Origin: Arthrobacter sp. B0490
Lineage (GTDB): Bacteria; Actinomycetota; Actinomycetes; Actinomycetales; Micrococcaceae
Assembly (NCBI RefSeq): GCF_002929355.1
Contig: NZ_PJIR01000017.1
Location: 1 to 48,519 of the forward strand
Direction of reading: 5' to 3'
Length of the DNA: 48,519 bases
In this document: in pieces, positions 33,438 through 41,224 of the stretch
Numbering within the stretch: position 1 is the stretch's first letter
How the letters are laid out: each line of letters begins with the position of its first letter
Translations under genes and position numbers: made by a program
The notes under the pieces: model-generated
Database searches by the model: none
Told to the model about the DNA's origin: nothing
Seen by the model: the letters and a program-made list of their open reading frames with translations, nothing else

Positions 33438-34163
33438 TCAGTCGGTGGCCTGAAACCTGAGAGTGCGGTCGACCACGCGCGCAGCGGTATGGTGCAGGGT
33501 CTGATGATGGGACCGGGCGTAATTGCGTAACCGGAGAAACGCTTCACTCATGTCGACGTTCGCGGTGTGGGAGATGACGCCCTTCGCCTGTTCGATGGTG
33601 ATGCGTGAGTTCAAGGCTCGCCGAAGCTGATCGTTGACGATCTGGCTCTCGCGGAACGAGCGTTCCTGAAGCAACCCGATCGTCGCCACATCCGTGAGGG
33701 CCTGTCCGATCGCGGCGTCCTCCTGGCTCAGAGCACCGCTGGTTCCGCCGAACAATCCCATCGCGCCGAGTGCGCGGCCGTTGAGACGCATGGGAATGGC
33801 GTGAACGGAGCGGAAGCCCTGGTCGAGGGCTGCTCGCTGGAAGGCCGGCCATTGACCCCCCATCGTCGTGATGTCATCGACGGTGACCACGCCGGCGGTC
33901 CTGTACGCGTCGATGCAAGGCCCTTCACCGGCCTGCAGTTGCAGGACCTCCACGAGCTGGCTCTCCTCGCTCGTCGAGGCCATGACCTGCAGGTCTCCGT
34001 TCGGATCCGCCAACAGCAATCCGGCCTCGGCGGCACCCAACAGGTCGACCGATTCCGCCACGAGAGTATTCAGCAGTTCCAGGATGTCGTACGGGGCGAC
34101 GAGGGTACTGGTGAGGTTGACGAAAGCTGCGCTGATTCTCTCGGAGCGCGAAGTGGTCACCAT
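33438..34163 (-). CDS. GAF-ANTAR transcription antitermination regulator 3
   Basis: 241 residues, compact. The GAF domain begins at once (about 8-165; ISAAFVNLTSTLVAPYDILELLNTLV, QAGEGPCIDAYRTAGVVTVDDI, HAIPMRLNGRALGAMGLFG), with a linker helix and an ANTAR domain about 180-235 (ITIEQAKGVISHTANVDMSEAFLRLRNYARSHHQ). The ANTAR core reads AKGVIS rather than AKGILM, and HTANVDM replaces the usual ERYGID turn, a common variant. Transcribed divergently from the LuxR-ANTAR gene and just upstream of the PAS-like-ANTAR gene. The ATG has no strong ribosome site. Confidence 0.87.
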   Translation of the reverse strand: MVTTSRSERISAAFVNLTSTLVAPYDILELLNTLVAESVDLLGAAEAGLLLADPNGDLQVMASTSEESQLVEVLQLQAGEGPCIDAYRTAGVVTVDDITTMGGQWPAFQRAALDQGFRSVHAIPMRLNGRALGAMGLFGGTSGALSQEDAAIGQALTDVATIGLLQERSFRESQIVNDQLRRALNSRITIEQAKGVISHTANVDMSEAFLRLRNYARSHHQTLHHTAARVVDRTLRFQATD

Positions 34164-34329
34164 CTCAGAAGTCTAGATCAGGCCGTCATCGGCTTTCGAT
34201 GCTGCACTGCTCCACGACCGGTAGGCGAAACAGTTCTACCTTGACAGTCGGTTGCGGAACCGGCAACGCTGGGTTGATTGCCCCAGACCCCGGCAAGAGC
34301 TGTTATCGCTATGCCTATCAGGGGACCCC

Positions 34330-35019
34330 ATGCCATTCCTGTCCGATCACCCCACCGATGCCCCGCCTCGGCTGTTTCCCGCAGCGTCCCTGACCCTGCA
34401 TCTCCCGGCACTGGCAGGAGGGCTGAGCGATCGGCAGGCGGTGATTGCCGTGATGGTCGCCAATGGGCGCAGTTGCGAGGAGATATCGGCCGATCTGTCC
34501 CTTCCACTACGCGCCGTCCAAGGGCACCTGTACGAAGCGATGACCATCCTCGGGCTGTCCTCGATGGACGAACTCACCTCGGCGGCCCTGGCATCACACG
34601 TCGGCACCTCCACACCCGTCGCTCCAGGGAACACCAGCCCGGCAGCATCCGGTTCGCCACGGCGATCCCGGCCGGATCCCGTCGCCGATTCTCAGGCGGG
34701 CGGGGTGCCGGTCCTGACGGTGGAAGAGACGACGCGGATCGACCACCGGGAAGGAGACCTGCTTGCAACTCTGACCCGTGAGTTGGCTGCTACCCAGCTG
34801 CTGCTGCAACAGAAAGTGGACAAACTGCAGGAATACCAGCAGGCCCTGAGGGGACGGGACACCATCGGGCAGGCCAAAGGGATCCTCATGGAACGACACA
34901 AGATCAGCGCGCACCACGCCTTCACGATCCTGCAGGACGAGAGCTCGCGCAGCAATCGCAAACTGGTGCAGGTCGCCGAGCAACTGGTCCACTCAGGTGA
35001 AGGAATGGACCAGGTCTGA
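34330..35019 (+). CDS. LuxR-type HTH plus ANTAR two-domain regulator
   Basis: 229 residues. Residues about 25-90 (AGGLSDRQAVIAVMVANGRSCEEISADLSLPLRAVQGHLYEAMTILGLSSMDELTSAAL) follow the LuxR/GerE helix-turn-helix pattern. After a Pro/Ser-rich linker, a coiled coil (about 145-178, LLATLTRELAATQLLLQQKVDKLQEYQQAL) leads into an ANTAR domain (about 183-222, IGQAKGILMERHKISAHHAFTIL). There is no GAF, PAS or receiver domain, so signalling would come from oligomerisation or partners. Possible DNA and RNA binding in one chain is unusual. ATG at 34330 with GGGGA upstream. A weak 6-bp hairpin overlaps the stop (35008-35026). Confidence 0.78.
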   Translation: MPFLSDHPTDAPPRLFPAASLTLHLPALAGGLSDRQAVIAVMVANGRSCEEISADLSLPLRAVQGHLYEAMTILGLSSMDELTSAALASHVGTSTPVAPGNTSPAASGSPRRSRPDPVADSQAGGVPVLTVEETTRIDHREGDLLATLTRELAATQLLLQQKVDKLQEYQQALRGRDTIGQAKGILMERHKISAHHAFTILQDESSRSNRKLVQVAEQLVHSGEGMDQV

Positions 35020-35056
35020 TCTGGTCGGAAGGATCGGCATGTCCGCCGGCCCGGTC

Positions 35057-35740
35057 CTACGTGTCGTGTTCGGTCGGCATGTCGTCGGCCAGCGTCAACG
35101 ACGTATCGGGCAGGGCCTGCGCGTTGAAGTCGATGACCTGCCAGCCGCGGTCGGGGTGTTCTTCCAGTACGGCCCAGGCGCAGTTGGCCATGCCGGCGAA
35201 CATCTCGCGCATATGGGCCGGGGCGTCGAAGAAGGCCATCAACCCGCTGCGCAGGGCCGCCCCGTGGCCCACCAGCACACCGGTACCGCCGCCGCGCAGG
35301 GCCAGGGCCGCCTCCACCATCACGGTCTTCATCCGCTGGTTCACTTCCGAGGGCAGTTCGGCACCGGGCACCCGGTAGTTCTCCTCGGTGAAGAACCTCC
35401 GATGAACGTCCGGGTGCTGCTGCCGGAACTCGCCGAAGGTGGTGCCTTGCCGGATGCCCACGTGGTATTCGCGCAGCCGCTCGTCCAACACAGGTTCCAG
35501 ACCGGTCAGCCGGGCCAGTTCGGCGGCGGTGTGCCGGGCGCGTTCCAGATCGCTGGACCAGATGAACCGGGGCTCGAAGGTGGCCAGCAGCTTTGCGGCC
35601 TGCCGTGCCTGGCGGCGCCCGGTTGCATCGAGTGGGATGTCTGCGTGACCCTGTGCTTTCTCCAGCACGTTCCATTCGGTCTGGCCGTGCCTCCACAACA
35701 CCAGGCGTGGACGTGTCCCGCCGGCCCGTATCTGGTGCAT
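35057..35740 (-). CDS. gpgP: Histidine phosphatase, probable glucosyl-3-phosphoglycerate phosphatase
   Basis: 227 residues of the branch 1 histidine phosphatase fold. The phospho-acceptor is H18 in LWRHGQTEWN, with WSSDLERARHTA, RLREYHVG (acid near 91) and VGHGAALRSG (H159). Generic members are cofactor-dependent mutases, but the divergent neighbour is gpgS. The mycobacterial GpgP that dephosphorylates glucosyl-3-phosphoglycerate to glucosylglycerate belongs to this family, so I assign it on context. Start: ATG at 35740 with GGGGAG 5 bases upstream. Converges with the LuxR-ANTAR gene. Confidence 0.75.
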   Translation of the reverse strand: MHQIRAGGTRPRLVLWRHGQTEWNVLEKAQGHADIPLDATGRRQARQAAKLLATFEPRFIWSSDLERARHTAAELARLTGLEPVLDERLREYHVGIRQGTTFGEFRQQHPDVHRRFFTEENYRVPGAELPSEVNQRMKTVMVEAALALRGGGTGVLVGHGAALRSGLMAFFDAPAHMREMFAGMANCAWAVLEEHPDRGWQVIDFNAQALPDTSLTLADDMPTEHDT

Positions 35741-35942
35741 CAGTTCTCCCCACTGCCGCTGGTTTCCCCAGGGCTTCCGACCCTGGTCCGGGTCCGTGTT
35801 GTCCCGGTCGAGGAAGTCTGCGGTCCCGGACCGATACGGTTTTCATCTATTCCCAAGGGCCGGGCGGAACCGTAGGCTTCGACCTGATCCTATCGATAGC
35901 CGGGCCGGGGACGACCGGCACGCTTGGCGAGAGGAAACCGAC
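35741..35942. promoter_or_regulatory. Divergent gpgP/gpgS promoter region
   Basis: A 202-base gap between divergent genes of one pathway. CTATCGATAG at 35890-35899 is a perfect 10-bp palindrome 44-53 bases before the gpgS start and may hold a -10 element. No second operator copy was seen. Confidence 0.35.
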
Positions 35943-36914
35943 ATGCGTGCAGAGGTTCAGGATTGGTACTCAGCCCGAAGCTTCCGAGGGAGCGTGTTCG
36001 ACCGGCAGGAACTGGCGGCGCACAAGCACGGTCAACGGGTCAGCGTGGTGCTTCCGGCGAAGAACGAGGCGGCAACGATCGGGGCGATCATCACCACGTT
36101 GCGCACCGAACTGATCGAGGAGTTGCCGCTGCTGGATGAGATCATCGTGATCGATTCGAACTCCACGGACGATACCTCCGCGGTAGCGGCGGCCGCCGGA
36201 GCCACGATCGCGCACCAGGACCAGATCCTGCCGGACACCGGATGCATCCCCGGCAAGGGCGAAGCGCTGTGGAAGTCCCTGGCGATCGCTTCGGGGGACA
36301 TCATCGTGTTCATCGATGCAGACCTGCAGGGGTTCGACGCCCAGTTCGCGGTCGGTCTGCTCGGCCCCTTGCTGACCGATCCGCAGGTTCACTTCGTCAA
36401 GAGCTACTACGACCGACCCCTTGATAACGGGGTCAAGGTCATGCCCGCCGGGGGTGGCCGGGTGACCGAGCTCGTGGCGCGTCCCCTGCTGAATCTGTTC
36501 TGGCCCGAGCTGGCCGGGGTCGTCCAACCGCTGGCCGGAGAGTACGCAGGCCGCCGCAGCCTGCTCGAATGCATACCCTTCGTCTCCGGCTACGGAGTCG
36601 AGATCGGCATGCTGATCGATGTGCTGGAAACGGTGGGTCTGGACGGTATGGCCCAGGTGGACCTCGGAGAACGCCGTCACCGCAACTCGACCGATGGCGA
36701 ACTGGCCAAGATGGCGATGCAGATTCAGCTCACCGTCCAATCGCGGCTTCACCGGCGCGGGCTTGCCCCGGCCGCTCCCCGGACCGCCGAGCTGACCCAG
36801 TTCCTCCGGAACGGTGACAACTACATCGGCGACACCACCGTCGTCGGGGTGTCCGAACGACCGCCCATGCTGGACGTCGGACAGCACTTCTCCATGACCG
36901 GCGAGTGGGCTTGA
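35943..36914 (+). CDS. gpgS: Glucosyl-3-phosphoglycerate synthase (GT81)
   Basis: 323 residues. GT-A fold with VVLPAKNEAATIGAII (35-50), EIIVIDSNSTDDT (66-78), IPGKGEALWKS (102-112) and the metal-binding DAD motif in FIDADLQG (123-130). The acceptor-loop region includes GGGRVTELVARPLLN and AGEYAGRRSLLE, as in mycobacterial GpgS. It joins glucose from a nucleotide sugar to 3-phosphoglycerate, the first step to glucosylglycerate, a compatible solute and precursor of methylglucose lipopolysaccharide. The ATG at 35943 has GAGAGGAAA upstream. It is followed after 2 bases by a GT4 gene. Confidence 0.88.
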   Translation: MRAEVQDWYSARSFRGSVFDRQELAAHKHGQRVSVVLPAKNEAATIGAIITTLRTELIEELPLLDEIIVIDSNSTDDTSAVAAAAGATIAHQDQILPDTGCIPGKGEALWKSLAIASGDIIVFIDADLQGFDAQFAVGLLGPLLTDPQVHFVKSYYDRPLDNGVKVMPAGGGRVTELVARPLLNLFWPELAGVVQPLAGEYAGRRSLLECIPFVSGYGVEIGMLIDVLETVGLDGMAQVDLGERRHRNSTDGELAKMAMQIQLTVQSRLHRRGLAPAAPRTAELTQFLRNGDNYIGDTTVVGVSERPPMLDVGQHFSMTGEWA

Positions 36915-36916
36915 GG

Positions 36917-38044
36917 ATGCGGATCCTCATGAATGCCGGCCCGTGGCTGCCCGTCCCACCCTCCGGCTACGGTGGCATCGAAACGGTCATCGCCACCTTG
37001 ATCCCCGAACTGCGCCGGGCCGGTGTTCATGTCACGCTGGCCGCCGTCGGGACCAGCACGATCGAAGCCGACAGCTACCTGCACCCGTTGGCCGGGCCGC
37101 AGTTCGCCTCGATCGCCCGGCCCTACAACCAGGTGTCAGGTATCGCGCACGCCCAGATGCAGGGAATCGTCCAGGCCATTCACGACGGCGGCAGCTGGGA
37201 TCTTGTCCACGATCACCTCGAGGTCGTGGGACCTGCGGTCCTTGCCGCCATGGGCACGGCGGCGCCCCCAGTGCTGCAGACCCTGCATTGGGACCTGGCG
37301 AAGCATGACGCGTTCTACGAATCCTTCGACGGTCGTGGTCGTGTCCGGTTCGCCGCCGTCTCACAGTCCCAGCTGGATCGCGCGCCGGAGGCACTGCGTC
37401 GCCAGACGATCGGCGTCGTCCCGCTGGCGGCCCCACCGGCACTGGAGGTTCGGACGGACAAAGCAGACCATGCCCTCGTACTGGCCCGTATCACCAGGGA
37501 CAAGGGGCAGGATGCGGCCGTGCGCATCTGTCGGCAGGCGGGCTTGCCGCTGGTACTCGCCGGGCCGGTTGCCGGTATCGATGATCCTGCTGAGCTGGAC
37601 CGTCGTCTCGCGTCCGGCGACGCCCAGCTGATGTCCCACCCCGATGTCATCTACTTCCAGGACGAGGTTCGTCCTCTCCTCGACGGACACGGGTACCGGT
37701 GGATCGGGGGTGTCGGTGGTGAAGCGAAGGAACGCGTCCTGCGTTCCGCCCGGGTACTCCTGGCACCCAACCGATGGGCCGAGCCCGGAGCGACAGGGGT
37801 GGTGGAGGCTCTCTCGCGGGGCGTTCCCGTCGTCGGCACGCCGCTGGGGGTGTTGCCTTCGTTGGTGCAGCACGGCCGTACCGGGTTCCTTGCCGCCGGT
37901 GAGGCGGAGCTGGCAGGGTTCCTGCAGGAACTGGACAGTATCCGCGCCGAGGACTGCATCGAGGCGGCGTCCGTCTGGACGCCGGAGGCGATGGCCGCCA
38001 GCTACCTGCGTTTGTACGAACAGATCCTCGAGGAGACTCCGTGA
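36917..38044 (+). CDS. GT4-family glycosyltransferase
   Basis: 375 residues, GT-B fold. The N-terminus MRILMNAGPWLPVPPSGYGGIETVIATL binds the acceptor side. VHDHLEVVGP and LQTLHWDL follow; the nucleotide-sugar site is at about 180-190 (LVLARITRDKGQDAAV) and 280-300 (LAPNRWAEPGATGVVEALSRGVPVVGTP) with an E-x7-E arrangement. The acceptor might be glucosylglycerate or another small molecule (inference). The ATG at 36917 has TGAGG next to it; an in-frame GTG at 36905 is possible. It ends in a GTGA overlap with the oxidoreductase gene. Confidence 0.85.
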   Translation: MRILMNAGPWLPVPPSGYGGIETVIATLIPELRRAGVHVTLAAVGTSTIEADSYLHPLAGPQFASIARPYNQVSGIAHAQMQGIVQAIHDGGSWDLVHDHLEVVGPAVLAAMGTAAPPVLQTLHWDLAKHDAFYESFDGRGRVRFAAVSQSQLDRAPEALRRQTIGVVPLAAPPALEVRTDKADHALVLARITRDKGQDAAVRICRQAGLPLVLAGPVAGIDDPAELDRRLASGDAQLMSHPDVIYFQDEVRPLLDGHGYRWIGGVGGEAKERVLRSARVLLAPNRWAEPGATGVVEALSRGVPVVGTPLGVLPSLVQHGRTGFLAAGEAELAGFLQELDSIRAEDCIEAASVWTPEAMAASYLRLYEQILEETP

Positions 38045-39060
38045 CCACGAAAATAGCTCTTGTCGGTGCCGGTTCCGTAGGGCAGCGCCATGTACGCACC
38101 CTGCAGCAGCTCGGCGTCCGGATCACCAGTGTCACCGATGCGCATGCGGCGGCGGCGGAGAAGCTGGCCCGCGAACTGGACGCTCGGGCCTTCACGGACC
38201 CCGAGACAGCGCTGGACCTCACGGATGCGGATGCCGCCTATATCTGTGTTCCTCCTTTCGCCCACGGTTCGGGTGAGCGCGCCGCGCTTTCCCGGGGTCT
38301 GCCTCTGTTCGTGGAGAAGCCGGTCGGCCTGGGCCGGGAGGCCGCGGAAGAGATCGGAGTGCTCGTCGAGGACGCCGGTGTCGTCACCGGCACCGGGTAC
38401 CACTGGCGCTGCACGGACACGATGGAGCACGCACGCGACCTGCTGGCGGAGGCACCTGCCCTGTTGGCCAACGGCTACTGGCTGGACAAGCGCCCGCCGG
38501 TCCCATGGTGGGGCCGGGTGGACCGCTCCGGGGGTCAGGTCGTGGAACAGCTGACCCACGTCCTGGACGCCGCACGTTTCCTCCTCGGCGACGTCGTCGA
38601 GGTCTACGCCGCGGGTGTCCGGAGTGCCCCGGGGAACGACACGCAGGCCGCAGGCAGGGCCGACCAGGAGCTGGACGACGTCGACGACGCCACGGCGGCC
38701 ACGCTGCGCTTCGCCTCCGGAGCGGTGGCCACCATGGCTGCGACGTCCGTGCTGGCCGCCAAGCACCGGGCCGCTCTGCATACCGTGAGCCGTGGTCTGC
38801 ACCTGGAGATATCCGAGGCCGGCCTCGCCAGCTTCGACGGCACGTCCCGTACGGATCTGGAAAGCAGGGAGGATCCACGGGTGACGGTGGACCGGGAGTT
38901 CATCCAAGCCGTCCGCGGAGAGCGGGAAGCCACACGCACCCCTTATGCGGAGGCCCTGCGCAGTCACCGGCTCGGCTGCGCCATCGCCGAATCGGCCCGC
39001 ACCGGACTGCCGGTGAAGCTGCCCGTGGAGCGGTCCGCGGTCCGCGGAGCAGAAGCGTGA
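38041..39060 (+). CDS. Gfo/Idh/MocA-family oxidoreductase
   Basis: 339 residues. N-terminal Rossmann domain IALVGAGSVGQRHVRTLQQLG (4-24) and the family motif FVEKPVG at about 90-97, whose Lys takes part in catalysis. GTGYHWRCTDTMEHARDLL and GGQVVEQLTHVLDAARFLLGDV (about 159-180) fit the C-terminal sheet domain. These enzymes oxidise or reduce hydroxyls of sugars and inositols with NAD(P). Start: GTG, overlapping the GT4 stop; its stop overlaps the next GTG. A sugar or sugar-alcohol acceptor in the same pathway is likely. Confidence 0.87.
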   Translation: MTTKIALVGAGSVGQRHVRTLQQLGVRITSVTDAHAAAAEKLARELDARAFTDPETALDLTDADAAYICVPPFAHGSGERAALSRGLPLFVEKPVGLGREAAEEIGVLVEDAGVVTGTGYHWRCTDTMEHARDLLAEAPALLANGYWLDKRPPVPWWGRVDRSGGQVVEQLTHVLDAARFLLGDVVEVYAAGVRSAPGNDTQAAGRADQELDDVDDATAATLRFASGAVATMAATSVLAAKHRAALHTVSRGLHLEISEAGLASFDGTSRTDLESREDPRVTVDREFIQAVRGEREATRTPYAEALRSHRLGCAIAESARTGLPVKLPVERSAVRGAEA

Positions 39061-40160
39061 AGCACCGCCGCAATCTCATCATCCCCGCGGCTGGATCCCT
39101 GGAGATCATCGAGGAGCAGTTGCCGGAGGTTCCCGACGGTGGGCTACTGCTCGAAACCCTCGTCACCGGCCTGTCCGCGGGCACGGAACTTGCCTTCGTG
39201 AAGGGGGACCATCCGGGGCTGCGGTCGCGCCTGGATCCCGACATGGGCCTGTTCCTGCCGCACTCCGCCGGCACTGCGTACCCGATCCGCCGGCTCGGGT
39301 ACATGGAAGTCGCCCGGGTAGCGGAATCGCGGACTGCCGCATTCTCGGAGGGAGATGTCCTCGCCTGCGCGTACGGGCATGCCACCGCGCATGTGGCGGA
39401 TCCGCTCAACGAGCATCTGGTGCCGCTGGGCGCGGACCTCGATCCGCTGCTGGGCGTCTTCGTGGCACATCTCGGGCCGATCTGCGCCAACGGTCTGCTG
39501 CATGCGGCAGCGGAGGCAACAGGAGGGATGGTCCGCGGTCTGGGCGACGGCGTGGACGGACGTCAGGTGCTGATCACCGGAGCCGGTCCGATCGGGTTGC
39601 TCACCGCACTGTTCGCACGGGCCCTCGGCGCACGCGAGGTCGTGGTCGCGGACTCGGACCCGCGCCGCCGCCGGACAGCGGAGGAACTGGGCTTCCTTGC
39701 CCTGGACCTGGAGGACGATCCCGGCAGGCTACTGAAGGCACGGTGGCGTCATGGCCCGGCAGACCGGGGGGCGGACGTCGTCTTCCAGTGCCGTGGACGT
39801 CCCGAAGCGCTCCACGCCGCTCTCCGTGCCGCCCGCCCTCAAGGAAGCATCATCGATCTTGCCTTCTATACCGGCGGAGCGGACGCCGTGCGCCTCGGCG
39901 AGGAGTTCCATCACAACGGGCTGAGCCTGCGCTGCGCACAGATCGGACGGGTTCCCCGAGGCCTGGCAGGGCATTGGGACCGTGCCCGGCTCTCCGCCGA
40001 AACCATCAAGCTGCTCCGCTCCGACGGCGATGTGATCCGCAAGCACCTGATCACCGATGTCGTACCCTACGACGACGCACCCCTGCTGCTCCACCAGGTC
40101 TCCGAGCGCCAGAGGCACGTGATGACCGCCGTTTTCGCGGTCTCCACCGCCTACCTGTGA
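39057..40160 (+). CDS. Medium-chain dehydrogenase (MDR), BchC/sorbitol-dehydrogenase-like
   Basis: 367 residues. A GroES-like N-terminal domain (about 1-150) precedes the nucleotide domain, with VLITGAGPIGLLTALFARALGA (about 172-193) and VVVADSDPRRRRTAEELG. The catalytic zinc Cys of alcohol dehydrogenases is replaced: the segment reads LSAGTELAFVKGDHPG. This is similar to MDR members such as BchC, so it may be zinc-free. It follows the Gfo/Idh/MocA gene by a GTGA overlap, the fourth tightly linked gene of the gpgS cassette. Two different dehydrogenases on one product could make a keto- or epimerised sugar (inference). Confidence 0.8.
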   Translation: MKHRRNLIIPAAGSLEIIEEQLPEVPDGGLLLETLVTGLSAGTELAFVKGDHPGLRSRLDPDMGLFLPHSAGTAYPIRRLGYMEVARVAESRTAAFSEGDVLACAYGHATAHVADPLNEHLVPLGADLDPLLGVFVAHLGPICANGLLHAAAEATGGMVRGLGDGVDGRQVLITGAGPIGLLTALFARALGAREVVVADSDPRRRRTAEELGFLALDLEDDPGRLLKARWRHGPADRGADVVFQCRGRPEALHAALRAARPQGSIIDLAFYTGGADAVRLGEEFHHNGLSLRCAQIGRVPRGLAGHWDRARLSAETIKLLRSDGDVIRKHLITDVVPYDDAPLLLHQVSERQRHVMTAVFAVSTAYL

Positions 40161-40236
40161 GCACGTGCTGCCGGAAGCATCGCCAGGCAGGACCTCGGTC
40201 GACGGCGGCTTCCAAGGTTTTCCACACGCGTCCGGT

Positions 40237-40253
40237 CGCTTGTACTACAAGCG
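40237..40253. promoter_or_regulatory. TetR-type operator CGCTTGTA-C-TACAAGCG
   Basis: A perfect 8-bp inverted repeat around one central base, 31 bases upstream of the TetR start codon. Size and symmetry fit TetR-family autoregulation. It is also 76 bases after the MDR stop, so it probably controls the TetR gene rather than the cassette. Confidence 0.65.
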
Positions 40254-40284
40254 TTTCATAGCGTGTGCACTGCATTGTCGGGGT

Positions 40285-40911
40285 ATGAGCGAAAAGGACA
40301 GTGCCGGTATGGCGAGGATGCCGGCGTCACGGAGCGACACTGTGGACGAATCCCGGTCGAGGGTGCGGCAGGCGATTGTCGACGCCGTGGCGGAACTCGT
40401 GCGGGGCGGCGGTGTTGCGGCCGTGACGATGACGAGGACCGCCGAAGGTGCCGGTATCAGTCGGACGGCCCTGGATGAATACTTCTCGTACACCGAGGTG
40501 CTGCTCCTGGCATGGCGTGAGCAGCAGGTGTCCCGGTATCTTGCTCACCTTCGTGGAGAGGCGGGGTCGGGCGTCGATCCGATGGAGACGCTTCGCACGG
40601 TCCTCGACGTCTATTCGGTGATGCTGCAGCAATCCTCGACGGCGGGTACGCCGGCCGTCCTTCACGACGCGCATCAGCACCGAGTGGTCGATGAGCACCG
40701 GCAGGCTTTCCTGACCGACCTCATCCGGGAAGCCGTCGGGCAAGGTGCCGATCCCACCGCCTCGTGCTGCCGGGTGAGGACCGATCTCGATCCGTCCCAG
40801 CTCGCCGATCTCGCCTTGAACGCGGTCAACGGTGCAGTGTCGGCGCCGACCCCGGAGGCGGCTCGAGTCCTGGCCGGCGAGATCTTCGACATGCTGAGCG
40901 GGCCCGGCTGA
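40285..40911 (+). CDS. TetR-family transcriptional regulator
   Basis: 208 residues. The HTH domain (about 20-65) shows RQAIVDAVAELVRGGGVAAVTMTRTAEGAGISRTALDEYF, the TetR recognition pattern with Y in EYF. The C-terminal ligand domain is helical (about 70-205), effector unknown. Start at ATG 40285; ATGs at 40309 and 40318 are alternatives and none has a strong ribosome site. The inverted repeat at 40237-40253 is the likely operator. It may respond to a metabolite of the adjacent dehydrogenases, but that is untested. Confidence 0.85.
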   Translation: MSEKDSAGMARMPASRSDTVDESRSRVRQAIVDAVAELVRGGGVAAVTMTRTAEGAGISRTALDEYFSYTEVLLLAWREQQVSRYLAHLRGEAGSGVDPMETLRTVLDVYSVMLQQSSTAGTPAVLHDAHQHRVVDEHRQAFLTDLIREAVGQGADPTASCCRVRTDLDPSQLADLALNAVNGAVSAPTPEAARVLAGEIFDMLSGPG

Positions 40912-41224
40912 GAAGTCGGTCAGCAGCCCCTGGGCGCTGGGCACGTCGTGGGGTGCTTCGGCTGCCATCGTGGGACAGGAGCACCGGCGCTGCCGCTCCG
41001 CTGTCCCATGGTCGCCGGGGCGCGCATGATCCGCTCGATCATCCCGCGGCTCCTGGAGCCGCTCCACCGCGTAGCAGGTTGCTGGGGGGCGGGACGGGCC
41101 GACCTCGGCCGGCCTTGTGATTTTCCTCCGGGACGACTCTGCTCACCCAACGTTTTCCCAAGGCCCCGGTTCCAAGCTTCTGTGTGTGCGGGAAACCCTC
41201 TCGCATCCGGTCGATGAGGTAGCC
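40912..41224. other. Intergenic region, 313 bases, upstream of the LGFP protein gene
   Basis: GCGGCT-CCTGG-AGCCGC (41046-41062) and GGCCG-ACCT-CGGCC (41097-41110, followed shortly by TTTT at 41120-41124) are small hairpins that could end TetR-gene transcription. Nearer the LGFP gene the sequence becomes less GC-rich and should hold its promoter. I looked for a c-di-AMP (ydaO) riboswitch, sometimes found before such cell-wall genes, and could not make out its conserved core. Confidence 0.4.

Noticed and set aside
34220..34267. Two consecutive stem-loops (GGTAG/CTACC and GTTGC/GCAAC) as an ANTAR target
   Set aside because: The loops are 11 and 7 bases, not the two hexaloops with conserved A1 and G4 known for ANTAR sites; the stems are only 5 bp.
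40912..41224. c-di-AMP (ydaO) riboswitch before the LGFP gene
   Set aside because: I could not find the conserved core by eye; a covariance search would be needed to reopen this.
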